Of a stretch of DNA of 64,000 bases, positions 18,989 through 27,707 are shown in pieces. Source of the DNA: Polyangium sp. y55x31. Its GTDB lineage: Bacteria > Myxococcota_A > Polyangia > Polyangiales > Polyangiaceae. The position numbers and the translations under genes are program-made. The notes under the pieces were generated by a model, which worked only from the letters and a program-made list of their open reading frames with translations, searched no databases and was not told the DNA's origin. The stretch is from contig NZ_JARZHG010000008.1 in assembly GCF_029946505.1 (NCBI RefSeq), positions 1 to 64,000 of the forward strand. The letters are read 5' to 3'. Each line of letters starts with the position of its first letter. Within the stretch, counting starts at the first letter, position 1.

Positions 18989-20512
18989 ATGACGTTCACC
19001 GAGAGTTCGAGCCGGGCCACCACGCCGTGCCTGCGTTCGGTCGACGCGCTCGCGAGTACGCTCGACCGGCACGGCACGCTCGCATGGTTCGTCGATGGCA
19101 GGACGTTCGAGATCGTCTGGGCGAGCGCGCAAGCGTCGACGCTCTTCGACCTCCGGCCCGGCTTCTTCCCGTTCCTCACGGCCCCGGGGGCCGAGGTCCT
19201 GCGTGCCTCGCTCGGCGCGCTTTCGCAGGGCGCAGGCCCGTGGACGGGTGACGCCTGGGCCGTGACCACGAACGGGCACCGCGCGTTCGTGCGGATCACG
19301 GCGAGCCACATCGTCGAGGAGCGGTGCGGGGCGCCCTGCCTGCTCGTGACGATGACCGACATCTCCGATCTCGCCGAGGCGCGAGAGGCGCTCTTCGTCA
19401 TCAGCGACGTCGGCAGCATCGTGTGGGAGCTCGATCTCGCGACGATGCGCTTCACGTTCGTGAGCCGCCAGGCCGAGCGCATCCTCGGCTACCCGATCGA
19501 GGAGTGGCTCGCGGACCGGGAGTTCTGGCTCCGGCACATGCACCCAGAGGACCGCTCGTGGGCGCCGGCGTACTGCGAGAACGAGACGAAGCGCCTCAGC
19601 GCGCACGAGTTCGTCTACCGGATGATCGCAGCAGATGGCCGGACGGTGTGGCTGCGCGACATCGTGACCGTCGTCGTCGAGGGGAACGTGCCGCGGCGCC
19701 TGCGCGGCGTGATGGTCGACGTCACCGAGAGCAAGGAAGCGGAAGTCGAACGCGATCGGCTCCTCGCCGAGGAGCAGGCCACACGCGCCGCGCTGGAGCA
19801 GGCGCATGAACGCGCGGAAGACGCGCTCCGCCGGAGGGACGAATTCCTCTCGGCCGCCTCGCACGAGCTGCGCACGCCGCTGACGCCGCTCGCGCTGCAG
19901 ATCCAGAGTCTGCTCCGCGACGTCGAGCGAGGTGATCTCCGGCTCGGCGCAGCGCAACGCAGGAAGCTCGACATCGCAGAACGGCAGATCGAGCGTCTGT
20001 CATCGCTCGTCACGACGATGCTCGGCGTCTCTCGCGCACTCGGCGCGAACCTCGGGCTCGCGCAAGAACCATGTGATCTGCGGGAGATGACGCGCGAGGT
20101 GCTGGAGGAGCTCGACGGCGAGCGGGCGCGGAGCGGCACGAGCATCACGCTGCTGGCAGACGCGCCCGCAATCGGTCTCTGGGACCGCAATGCACTCCAG
20201 CTCGTCATCGGCCACCTGGTCCGCAACGCAATCAAGTTCGGGATGGGAAAGCCCATCACGTTGAGCCTCACAGCAGCAGATGGCGTGGCAAAGCTCCGCG
20301 TCTGCGACGCAGGCATGGGCATCGCGCCCGAGGATCACACGCGCATCTTCGAGCCCTACGAGCGCGCCGACGCAGCGAAGGTCTACGGAGGCCTCGGCCT
20401 CGGTCTCCACACGGCACGCCGCATCGTGGAGGCGCACGGCGGCCACATCGAGCTTCGCAGCGCCAAAGGTCAAGGCGCCGAGTTCATCGTGACGCTGCCG
20501 ATGGCGCGATGA
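18989..20512 (+). CDS. PAS-domain sensor histidine kinase (orphan)
   Basis: About 507 aa from ATG 18989; an in-frame GTG at 18974 is an alternative, and neither has a well-placed ribosome-binding site. A divergent N-terminal PAS-like segment (~15-125) is followed by a clear PAS/PAC (~135-245), a coiled coil, HisKA with the phosphorylated His in SHELRTPLTPL, and HATPase_c with N-box RNAIKFG, G1 DAGMGI and G2 GGLGLGLHTAR. No membrane segment, so cytoplasmic. No response regulator is adjacent. Its stop faces a second histidine kinase across the palindromic repeat element. Confidence 0.9.
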   Translation: MTFTESSSRATTPCLRSVDALASTLDRHGTLAWFVDGRTFEIVWASAQASTLFDLRPGFFPFLTAPGAEVLRASLGALSQGAGPWTGDAWAVTTNGHRAFVRITASHIVEERCGAPCLLVTMTDISDLAEAREALFVISDVGSIVWELDLATMRFTFVSRQAERILGYPIEEWLADREFWLRHMHPEDRSWAPAYCENETKRLSAHEFVYRMIAADGRTVWLRDIVTVVVEGNVPRRLRGVMVDVTESKEAEVERDRLLAEEQATRAALEQAHERAEDALRRRDEFLSAASHELRTPLTPLALQIQSLLRDVERGDLRLGAAQRRKLDIAERQIERLSSLVTTMLGVSRALGANLGLAQEPCDLREMTREVLEELDGERARSGTSITLLADAPAIGLWDRNALQLVIGHLVRNAIKFGMGKPITLSLTAADGVAKLRVCDAGMGIAPEDHTRIFEPYERADAAKVYGGLGLGLHTARRIVEAHGGHIELRSAKGQGAEFIVTLPMAR

Positions 20513-20522
20513 CGCCACCGGG

Positions 20523-20853
20523 AGGCGCTGCGCTGGGGCGTTGCCCCAGGCCCCAGCAGGGGCTGTCCGCCCCTGCACCCGGACCAGCGCAAGCGCTGGA
20601 CTCGGGGTCGATGAACTGCGCGATGCGCAGTTCATCGAACAGGCGACGACCCTGCCAACCAAGACGGCAGCGCTGACGTTTCAGCCGGCAACGTGCCGCT
20701 GCGTGCGACGACCTTCATGGTCTTGCCACCGGCCGTTGGAAGAACTGCGCGCAGCGCAGTTCTTCCACCAAAGGTCCAGGGCTTGCCCTGGTCCGGGTCG
20801 AGGGGCGGACAGCCCCCGCGGGGCCCGGGGCAGCGCCCCGGCGCGACGCCCTG
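20523..20853. repeat. Palindromic multi-hairpin repeat element, copy 1
   Basis: Fills the gap between two convergent kinase genes. Eight hairpins in mirror order: H1 20534-20548, H2 GCAGGGGC/GCCCCTGC 20556-20576, H3 20584-20599, H4 with 14-bp arms 20608-20621 and 20625-20638, a central ~95 bp, H5 with 14-bp arms 20737-20750 and 20754-20767, H6 20776-20791, H7 20802-20816, H8 20825-20841. The left ~70 bp is the reverse complement of the right ~70 bp at close to nine positions in ten, so the element ends in long terminal inverted repeats. No protein is supported. It could be a MITE- or REP-like element, a bidirectional terminator, or a structured RNA. Confidence 0.85.
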
Positions 20854-20859
20854 CGCGGC

Positions 20860-23067
20860 TCAACATCCTGGCGGCTCCACCGGCAACGTCACCACGAACT
20901 CCGTGCCATGACCGGGGTCGCTGAACGCGCGGATCGTGCCGCCGTGGGCCTCGCAGATCTGACGCGCGATGTACAAGCCGAGCCCGAGGCCTCCATGGCC
21001 GGCGGATGCCCCGCCGCGCTCGAAGCGATCGAAGATGCGCGCGAGATCTGCGGGGGAGATGCCCCTGCCCTCGTCTCGAACCGAGAGACGCGCGCCCTCC
21101 TCTCCGACCTCGACCTGCACGTGCACGTTGGCGGGGGCTGCGTAGCGTAGCGCGTTGCTGAGGAGGTTCGTCAGCACCTGCTCGAGCCGCATTGCGTCGG
21201 CGCGGATGGTGCGGCTGCAGCTCGCGCGGAGACGCACCTCGCTGCCCACGCGCTGCGCCTCCTCGGCGATCCTCTCCACGAGGTCGGCGCAGAGCGCGCA
21301 GAGATCCACCTCTCCGAGCTCGAGGACGAGCTTCCCTGCGGCGATGCGCGAGACGTCGAGCAGGCCATCGACGAGACGCTTCAAGCGCGCGAGCTGCTTC
21401 TGTGTGCCCTCGACGCGCGTGAGACACGCGTCGAGGCTCCACCCGGTTTGCAGGCCTCGCGCGAGCAAGTCGACCGAGAGACACACGGTGGTCAGCGGCG
21501 TCCGGAGCTCGTGCGAGGCGATGGAGAGGAACTCGTCGCGCGCACGCAGCGCGGCTTGCGCCTCCTGGTAGAGCCGCGCGTTGTCGAGCGCGATGCCCAC
21601 GCGATCGGCGAGCGCGATTGCCAGCGCGAGATCGTGGCTCTGGTAGCGAGACCCGCGGAGGCCGCGGCCGAAGCTGAGGCTGCCGAGGACTCGCCCCCGG
21701 GCGCGCACGGGCACGGCCATCGCCGTCGTCGTCCCGATGCGCAGTGCGAGCTCCTTGTGGTTCGCGTCGACGCAGACGCGATCGAGCAAGGCCTCGTCGA
21801 CCACGGGGTTGAGGAGCGGCTTCAGCGTGCGCGCGGGCTCCATGCCGGGTTGCTTTCCTCCGGGCGGGTATCGCTCCACCGACGCGACGAGCAGCGGATC
21901 ACGCGACGGATCCACATGGGCCACCGAGAAACGGCGCATCTGCCCGTCCGCTTCGAGCAGATACATCACGCACCAATCGGCGAGGAACGGGAGGGCGACG
22001 TGCGGGACGAGGCGCACGAGCTCGTCGAAGTCGAGCGAGCCCGCGAGCCGCTCGGCTGCATCGCCGAGGAAGCGCTGCGCCGCCTCCGCGCGCTCGAGCT
22101 CGCGGTAGAGGCGTGCATTGTCGAGATCGCCGGCGAGGCGTTGCGCGAACCGCTCGGCGAAGGCGCCGTCCTCCTCGTCGAAGCCTCGCTGCGTGACGTC
22201 ACGCAGGAACACGAGCGTGCCGAGCCGTTGATCACGCCCGCGCAGCGAGACGAGGAGGAGCGCGTGCACCCCGAGCGAGATGAGCTCCTCGGTGCCTTTC
22301 TCGTTCGTCATGAACGAGGCGAGCGTCGCGTGGTCGAGCTCGTTCAACACGAGCGGCTGACCCCCTTCGAGCATGACGCGGGCCGATCCGGAGAAGCGCT
22401 CGACGAGGTTCGAGGTCTCGACGAGCCGCCGCCATCGCGCTTCCCGCGCGGGGTCCACGTGCGCGACGATGGCGCGGGGCGCGCCGCTCGCCGGATCGAC
22501 GAGGAAGATGCAGCCGTCGCCGCCGACGGGCAGGGCCAGACGTGCGGCCGCGGGCAGTGGATCTCCGCCGGCGGGCGCGAGCAGCGCGGTCGTCTGCGCG
22601 AGGACACGTTGCCGCTCGTCGGCGCGGCGGATCCGCTCTTCGAGCAGCTTTCGTTCGGTGATGTCCTCGGAGATGCCGAGCAGGAAGCGTGGCTCGCCTG
22701 CGCCGTCGATGATCGGGATCTTCTTGGTGTGCAAAACACGCAGCCCGTGCCGCGTCTGGATTGGCTCCTCGGAGATGTCGACGAGGCGCTTGCCGGAGAG
22801 CACCTCGCGATCCTTCGCCACGAAGAACGTCGCTTGCTCGCGCGGAAACAGGTCGGCGTCGTTCTTGCCGAGCAGGGCATCGCGACGCAGCCCGAGCAGG
22901 TCTTCGCCAGCTTTGTTGAACAGGACGAAGCGGAGCTCGGCCGCGTCCTTGACGAAGATCATGTGAGGGATGTTCTCGACGATCGAGTCGAGGAACGAAG
23001 CCGTGCTCTCGAGCGGCGCCGCGCTGTCGGTCTCGGGTCGACCGGGCTCTCCGTCTGCCTTCGCCAC
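20860..23067 (-). CDS. PAS-GAF-GAF sensor histidine kinase (orphan)
   Basis: 735 aa, cytoplasmic. PAS with PAC at ~22-140 (ENIPHMIFVKDAAELRFVLF; GISEDITERK). Two GAF-like domains at ~150-310 and ~325-490. HisKA at ~505-570 with phospho-acceptor His in SHELRTPLTTV. HATPase_c at ~610-730 with N-box LLSNALRYA, DEGRGI and GGLGLGLYIAR. No receiver domain and no neighbouring response regulator. Convergent with the kinase at 18989-20512; the palindromic element lies between their stops. Confidence 0.92.
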   Translation of the reverse strand: MAKADGEPGRPETDSAAPLESTASFLDSIVENIPHMIFVKDAAELRFVLFNKAGEDLLGLRRDALLGKNDADLFPREQATFFVAKDREVLSGKRLVDISEEPIQTRHGLRVLHTKKIPIIDGAGEPRFLLGISEDITERKLLEERIRRADERQRVLAQTTALLAPAGGDPLPAAARLALPVGGDGCIFLVDPASGAPRAIVAHVDPAREARWRRLVETSNLVERFSGSARVMLEGGQPLVLNELDHATLASFMTNEKGTEELISLGVHALLLVSLRGRDQRLGTLVFLRDVTQRGFDEEDGAFAERFAQRLAGDLDNARLYRELERAEAAQRFLGDAAERLAGSLDFDELVRLVPHVALPFLADWCVMYLLEADGQMRRFSVAHVDPSRDPLLVASVERYPPGGKQPGMEPARTLKPLLNPVVDEALLDRVCVDANHKELALRIGTTTAMAVPVRARGRVLGSLSFGRGLRGSRYQSHDLALAIALADRVGIALDNARLYQEAQAALRARDEFLSIASHELRTPLTTVCLSVDLLARGLQTGWSLDACLTRVEGTQKQLARLKRLVDGLLDVSRIAAGKLVLELGEVDLCALCADLVERIAEEAQRVGSEVRLRASCSRTIRADAMRLEQVLTNLLSNALRYAAPANVHVQVEVGEEGARLSVRDEGRGISPADLARIFDRFERGGASAGHGGLGLGLYIARQICEAHGGTIRAFSDPGHGTEFVVTLPVEPPGC

Positions 23068-23217
23068 GTCCCCTCCCGATTTTCATAAGGTGGCCCAGTG
23101 AGCGTTGCAACTCGACGAAAGGAGAACCGAGGGAGAGTCGAGCGACGACGGCGACGCGCGGGCCTCGCGGAAAACTGGACATCGGCGCCGAGGCATGCGC
23201 AAACGGGGCCTCCCGTC

Positions 23218-24861
23218 ATGCGACGCGACTGCTACGTGCTGCTCGTCCTCGCGGCGGCGTGCCTCGGCGGCTGCCGTGAGAAACCAGGATCGGCTCCGGG
23301 CCTCGTCGCCGACGCTCCGGTCGAAGCCGGCGCCGCGAACACCAAGGCCGACACGGACGGCGCCCCTTCCGCGAGTGCGGATGCGGACGCGGACGCGCCG
23401 CCGCCGGAGCCGAGTGGACCGCTGCTCGTCGACCTCGCGGGCGTCGCGCACCTGCCGCCTCCGATCCCCGACAACGCGCCACGGCTCGCGAGCATCGCGA
23501 TGCGGACGGAGGTCCTGGCAAAGCCGGACCCGAAGGCGACACGTGTCGGCTTCCTCCGCGCCGGCGCGATCGTCGAGATGGAACCCGACGTCGCGGGGAC
23601 TTCGGGCTGCAAGGACGGATGGCGCAAGATCAAGCCGTACGGCTACGTCTGCGTGGGCCCCGACGCCACGCTCGATCTGAACCACCCGATCGTGAAGGCC
23701 GCATCGCGCCGCCCGGACATCACGCAGAAGCTTCCGTACATGTACGGCATCGTGACGCGCGGCGGCCCGGTCTACGCGCGCATCCCCACGGCGGAGGATC
23801 TGAAGACGCACGAGCCTGGGCTGAAGAAGCACCTCGCAAAGTGGGAGAAGGACAAGGAGAGCGGGGCGACGTACGGGCTCGACGTGTGGATGAAGTGGAA
23901 GTCGCAGCCCTCGCCGCCCGCGCTCGAAGCGATGGAGCAACGGCTCACGGACGAGGACATCCCGTTCTTCCTGAAGGACGGCGGTCGCGTGCCGAACCTG
24001 TCGGGTCTTTTGAAATCGAACGATCTCGTGAGGATCGGTCAGGTCGACCGGCGCAACGGCGTGGCCTTCGTGGAGACGTTTCTGCATGAGGGACGTCGCT
24101 ACAACGTGTCGACGGATCTACGGGTGATGCCCGCCGACCGGTTCCGCCCGATCCGCGGCAGCGACTTCCACGGCTACGAGATCGGCAAGGACGTCGACTT
24201 CCCGTTCGCGCTCGTGCGCCGTCCCGGCGCGAAGCGCTGGGTGTGGGACGAAGGGAAGAAGAAGCTCGTCGCGAACGGGGAGGTGCCGTACCGCGCGGCG
24301 GTCGGGCTCACGGGCAAGCAGAAGTTCGTGGGCGGCGTCCTGCACTACGAGATGAAGGACGGCGGATGGATCGACGATCGGCATGCGGGCCGTGTGGATC
24401 CGGCGAAGAAGATGCCGGCGTGGGGGAAGAACGGCGAGAAGTGGCTCGACATCAACATCACGAAGCAGGTGCTCGTCGCCTACGAGGGGACGAAGGCCGT
24501 GTTCGCGACGGTGATCTCGAGCGGTGAGAGCGGCCTCGAGGATCCGGAGACGAGCAAGGCGACGAAGCGCGGAATCTTCCGGATCCATACGAAACACGTG
24601 ACCGTGACGATGGACTCGGACGCGGTGGGCGAGGAGTTCGAGCTACGCGACGTGCCGTACGTGCAGTACTTCCAGGACGGCTACGCGCTGCACGGCGCCT
24701 ACTGGCACGACCGCTTCGGCCAGCCGAAGAGCCACGGCTGCGTGAACCTCGCGCCGGAGGACGCACGAAGGTTGTTCCACTGGACGGAGCCGCAGGTGCC
24801 GTACGGATGGCACGGAGCGGCGCGGAACCTCACGGGCACGGTGGTGTTCATTCATCCGTGA
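23218..24861 (+). CDS. L,D-transpeptidase (YkuD) lipoprotein with SH3-like domain
   Basis: 547 aa from ATG 23218. The start was chosen because it leads straight into a signal peptide with lipobox LGGC; the frame is open upstream to 23098. A proline/alanine/aspartate-rich linker is followed by a bacterial SH3-like segment (~95-150, ending YGYVCVG). A long middle region follows, then a YkuD domain (~410-530) with HGAYWHDRFG and the catalytic SHGCVNL (Cys 508). Such enzymes make 3-3 peptidoglycan cross-links or attach lipoproteins. It is divergent from the histidine kinase gene, 150 bp apart. Confidence 0.9.
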   Translation: MRRDCYVLLVLAAACLGGCREKPGSAPGLVADAPVEAGAANTKADTDGAPSASADADADAPPPEPSGPLLVDLAGVAHLPPPIPDNAPRLASIAMRTEVLAKPDPKATRVGFLRAGAIVEMEPDVAGTSGCKDGWRKIKPYGYVCVGPDATLDLNHPIVKAASRRPDITQKLPYMYGIVTRGGPVYARIPTAEDLKTHEPGLKKHLAKWEKDKESGATYGLDVWMKWKSQPSPPALEAMEQRLTDEDIPFFLKDGGRVPNLSGLLKSNDLVRIGQVDRRNGVAFVETFLHEGRRYNVSTDLRVMPADRFRPIRGSDFHGYEIGKDVDFPFALVRRPGAKRWVWDEGKKKLVANGEVPYRAAVGLTGKQKFVGGVLHYEMKDGGWIDDRHAGRVDPAKKMPAWGKNGEKWLDINITKQVLVAYEGTKAVFATVISSGESGLEDPETSKATKRGIFRIHTKHVTVTMDSDAVGEEFELRDVPYVQYFQDGYALHGAYWHDRFGQPKSHGCVNLAPEDARRLFHWTEPQVPYGWHGAARNLTGTVVFIHP

Positions 24862-24884
24862 GGGGCTGAGAACGGAGGACCGAG

Positions 24885-25180
24885 GGGGTGGATGCGCGTC
24901 GACCCCCTCGGCTCAACGTGGTCCGAGCGGGTTGATGCGCGTCGACACCCTCTCCTCAACGTGGCGCGTGGGGGTTGATGCGCGTCGACACCCTCTCCTC
25001 AACGTGGCGCGTGGGGGTTGATGCGCGTCGACACCTACGGATCAACGTGGTCCGAGGGGGTTGATGCGTTGCGACCCCCACGAGTCATCGTTGACCGAGG
25101 GGGTCGATGCGTTGCTACACGCGCGGGTCATCGTTGACCGAGAGGGTCGACGCGTTCGAACACCTTCGGTCGTCGATTTC
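24885..25180. repeat. 43-bp tandem repeat array (about 7 units)
   Basis: Units begin with GATGCG (GACGCG in the last) at 24891, 24934, 24977, 25020, 25063, 25106 and 25149, an exact 43-bp period. The 24934 and 24977 units are identical. The first four carry TCAACGTGG, the next two TCATCGTTG, and the last is decayed. Each junction can form a small hairpin: GGGT(T/C)GA or GGGGGT pairing with TCGACACCC or ACCCCC. A period not divisible by three and the lack of a shared frame make it non-coding. It lies between convergent genes. Confidence 0.88.
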
Positions 25181-25188
25181 CTGCGCCC

Positions 25189-25578
25189 TCACCCCACGAG
25201 CGCACTCTCGATCTCGATCTTCCCCGTCAGCATCTTGTGCACCGGGCACTTGTTCGCGATGTCGAGCAGCCGCGCGCGTTGCTCCTCCGTCAGGTCTCCC
25301 ACGAGCCGGATCGACCTCCGCGCGAGGAACGAGCCCTCGCGCTTCTCGCCCGCGACCTCCACCTCCACCGACGAGAGCGGCCAGCCCTTTCGGTCGGCGT
25401 ACATCTTGATCGTCATCGACGTGCACGTGCCGAGGCCGGCGAGCACGAACTCGAACGGATCCGGTCCTCGATCGTCGCCGCCCACCGCCGGCACCTCATC
25501 GCCCGCGAGCACGTGAGGCCCCACGTGGATCGATTGACCGAACTTCCCTTCGCTCGTCTTCACCGTGACGTTTCGCAT
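25189..25578 (-). CDS. OsmC/Ohr family peroxiredoxin-like protein
   Basis: 129 aa. OsmC-fold proteins reduce organic hydroperoxides with a Cys pair. The two family cysteines are in FVLAGLGTCTSMTIKMYA (~residue 52) and NKCPVHK (~109), with the usual GPDPFEFVLA lead-in and typical length. It belongs to the OsmC branch; the exact substrate cannot be told. Divergent from the acyltransferase gene (104 bp); its 3' end faces the 43-bp repeats. Confidence 0.9.
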   Translation of the reverse strand: MRNVTVKTSEGKFGQSIHVGPHVLAGDEVPAVGGDDRGPDPFEFVLAGLGTCTSMTIKMYADRKGWPLSSVEVEVAGEKREGSFLARRSIRLVGDLTEEQRARLLDIANKCPVHKMLTGKIEIESALVG

Positions 25579-25682
25579 ATCCCTTCGTATCGCAGAATCC
25601 CGCCTCGGGAGAAAGCCACGTCGCCGCGCGCGCGCGCAGGGCTTTACGCGACGGCGGGCCCGCCCGACGTTAGGAGATCGCC

Positions 25683-26420
25683 ATGGTCCCGCTCGCCCCT
25701 ACAGGCTGGATGCTCGCGCAGACCGAGTCCGGCCGCCGCTTCGCGCAGAGCCTCGCCACACAGCTCCGCGCCACGCTGCACGGCGACGAACACGTGCCTC
25801 GCAACGGCGGCGCGCTCCTCGTCGGCAACCACGCCTTCCTCGGCATCGACGCCTTCGCGCTCGCCGCGCTCCTGCTCCTCCACACGGGCAGGCTCCCTCG
25901 TTTCCTCGCCGAGCGGAACCTGTTCCGGATCCCCGGCGTCCGCGAGGTGCTCCGCAGCATGGGCGCGATCCCGGGCACGCCCGACGACGCCGCCTTTCTC
26001 CTCGAAGCCGGCGAGGTCGTCGTCGTGTATCCGGGCGGCGTCGACGACTCGTTCAAGCTCTCGAGCGACGCATACACGCTGCGCTGGCAAGGGCGCGCCG
26101 GCTTCGCGCGCGTGGCCATGCGCGCCCGTGTTCCGATCGTGCCGTTCGCCGCCACGGGCGTCGACGAGCTCTACCACCTCGATCGACGCGAGCACTTCCT
26201 CGGTCGCTGGTTCGGAGGCTCGTCGCGCTACGACATCCCGCTGCCGAGTGGCCTGCGCCCGCGTCGCGTGCCGCTCGATTACTACCTGCTCCCGCCCATC
26301 GACACCGCAGGCGATCCCAACGACGTGGAAGCCGTCGAGCGCATCCGGCGCGCGACCGAAGAGGCCATCCGCAGCGTGCTCGATCCCTACCGCGCGGGGC
26401 TCTCGTCCTCGGCGCGTTGA
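25683..26420 (+). CDS. PlsC-like acyltransferase (glycerophospholipid/DAG acyltransferase family)
   Basis: 245 aa with AGGAG before ATG 25683. The acyltransferase motif I NHAFLGID (NHx4D, ~53-60) is present. Motif III-like VVVVYPGGVDD and a downstream VPIVPFA also fit. It should acylate a glycerolipid or related alcohol at the membrane. The family resemblance is to the LPLAT/DAGAT-like group; the acceptor is unknown. Its last 34 bases overlap the 3' end of the convergent GNAT gene. Confidence 0.82.
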   Translation: MVPLAPTGWMLAQTESGRRFAQSLATQLRATLHGDEHVPRNGGALLVGNHAFLGIDAFALAALLLLHTGRLPRFLAERNLFRIPGVREVLRSMGAIPGTPDDAAFLLEAGEVVVVYPGGVDDSFKLSSDAYTLRWQGRAGFARVAMRARVPIVPFAATGVDELYHLDRREHFLGRWFGGSSRYDIPLPSGLRPRRVPLDYYLLPPIDTAGDPNDVEAVERIRRATEEAIRSVLDPYRAGLSSSAR

Positions 26421-27043
26421 TCATCCGCCTCGCCGAAAAACGCCGAACGTGTGGCCTCCGCGGCCACCCGCAGCACCCGGAAGATCGCCAGGTCCGACCA
26501 GTGCGGCTCCGGGTCGCCGATCGGCACGTCGATCACGAGCGTGTCGCCCTCGTCGCGATGCACGACGCCCCCAGCCTCGTCGAGGATCCGGCGCATCGGC
26601 GCGTTCGAGACGAGCACCGCCGAGCGAAAGATCCGGATGCCACGCTCGCGCGCCGCGCGCGTGAGCGCCTCGAGCAAGATGCGACCGAGGCCCTGGCCCT
26701 GATACACGTCGATCACCGTCACCGCCGCCTCGGCGACGTGTGGCTCCTCCGGGAGGCGGAAGAACCGCGCGACGCCGACGCCCTCTTCTTCCTTCAGATC
26801 GAGCGAGTCCGTCATCGCGACGATCGCGACGTGATCCTTGCCGTCGACCTCCGTCAGGTACCGCGCCATCGCCGGGCTCATGAACGGCACGTCGACGAGG
26901 AAGCGTCGGTAGCGCGACTCGCGCGAGAGTTTGCCGAAGGCGCGCACGAGCGCGTCGCGATCCTCCGGGCGAATGAAACGCAGCCGTACGACGCGGCCGT
27001 TCGCGAGCACGCGCGTCTCGTGATACCCCCGGTCGTAGCGCAC
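26387..27043 (-). CDS. GNAT family N-acetyltransferase
   Basis: About 218 aa from GTG 27043. The upstream open frame to 27439 is antisense to the next lipoprotein gene and is not family-like. The start RVVRLRFIRPEDRDALVRAF and the acetyl-CoA loop VIDVYQGQGLGRILLEALTRAARERG (Q/RxxGxG/A type) mark GNAT. The arrangement resembles the acetyltransferase domain found on acyl-CoA synthetase/Pat-type proteins, but no such partner domain is present. The 3' end overlaps the acyltransferase gene by 34 bp. Confidence 0.83.
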   Translation of the reverse strand: MRYDRGYHETRVLANGRVVRLRFIRPEDRDALVRAFGKLSRESRYRRFLVDVPFMSPAMARYLTEVDGKDHVAIVAMTDSLDLKEEEGVGVARFFRLPEEPHVAEAAVTVIDVYQGQGLGRILLEALTRAARERGIRIFRSAVLVSNAPMRRILDEAGGVVHRDEGDTLVIDVPIGDPEPHWSDLAIFRVLRVAAEATRSAFFGEADDQRAEDESPAR

Positions 27044-27142
27044 GCCCTCAGCATACAGCGCCGTCGTCCGTGCAGAACGACGCTTCGTTCTTCGCGTCGC
27101 GCAAGGTTGCAGGCGGCCGAGCGCGCCGTACGCTGGCCGATC

Positions 27143-27649
27143 ATGCATCGCTTCAAATCCCTTTTGAGTTCGCACGATTCCATGCGCCGTCTTGGACACA
27201 TCGCCGCGTCGCTCCTGCTCGTCGGATGCGGATGTTCCGCGGCGAGGAACTCGGCCGAAGGCGACACGCGGTCGACCACCGTCGTCGAGCCAGGCCTGAT
27301 GCCTTCGGAGTCGGACGGCGCATCCACATGCGGGCGCGAGACCAACGTGCACGGCGCGGGCTACGACGCCGCCGCGCGCTCGTGCCTCTGGGACGCGTGG
27401 CAGAACGGGAGCGCCGCAGGGCTCGTGATCACGATGCACACCGTCGAGGGCGATCCGATCACGTACACGCTGCGCGTGCGCCCAGGCCCCGTGGTCGACG
27501 TGTCCGAAGACAACCGCGACCGATTCGGATCACCCGGCGTGACGCGCACGACGTGCAAGACGCTGGAGAAGCGCGCAGGTACGGGGGACCGCTTCGGTTT
27601 CGTGCTGCGCGGATGCGAGGGGCGCGCCTCCGAGATCGTGATTCCCTGA
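27143..27649 (+). CDS. Lipoprotein of unknown function
   Basis: 168 aa from ATG 27143, or 155 aa from ATG 27182, which would give a more usual signal peptide. Lipobox LLVGC. The mature part has four or more cysteines (STCGRE, RSCLWD, RTTCKT, RGCEG) that could form two disulphides, and alternating beta strands (ITYTLRVRPGPVVDV). No family recognised. Divergent from the GNAT gene, 100 bp apart. Confidence 0.7.
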   Translation: MHRFKSLLSSHDSMRRLGHIAASLLLVGCGCSAARNSAEGDTRSTTVVEPGLMPSESDGASTCGRETNVHGAGYDAAARSCLWDAWQNGSAAGLVITMHTVEGDPITYTLRVRPGPVVDVSEDNRDRFGSPGVTRTTCKTLEKRAGTGDRFGFVLRGCEGRASEIVIP

Positions 27650-27707
27650 CGGCGCGTGGGGCGCGCCACGTACACACAGGCCCTCGCGAAATGATAGGGT
27701 GCGCCCC

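Noticed and set aside
24885-25180. CRISPR array
   Set aside because: The whole 43-bp unit repeats with gradual decay; there are no unique spacers of constant length between constant repeats, and no cas genes nearby.
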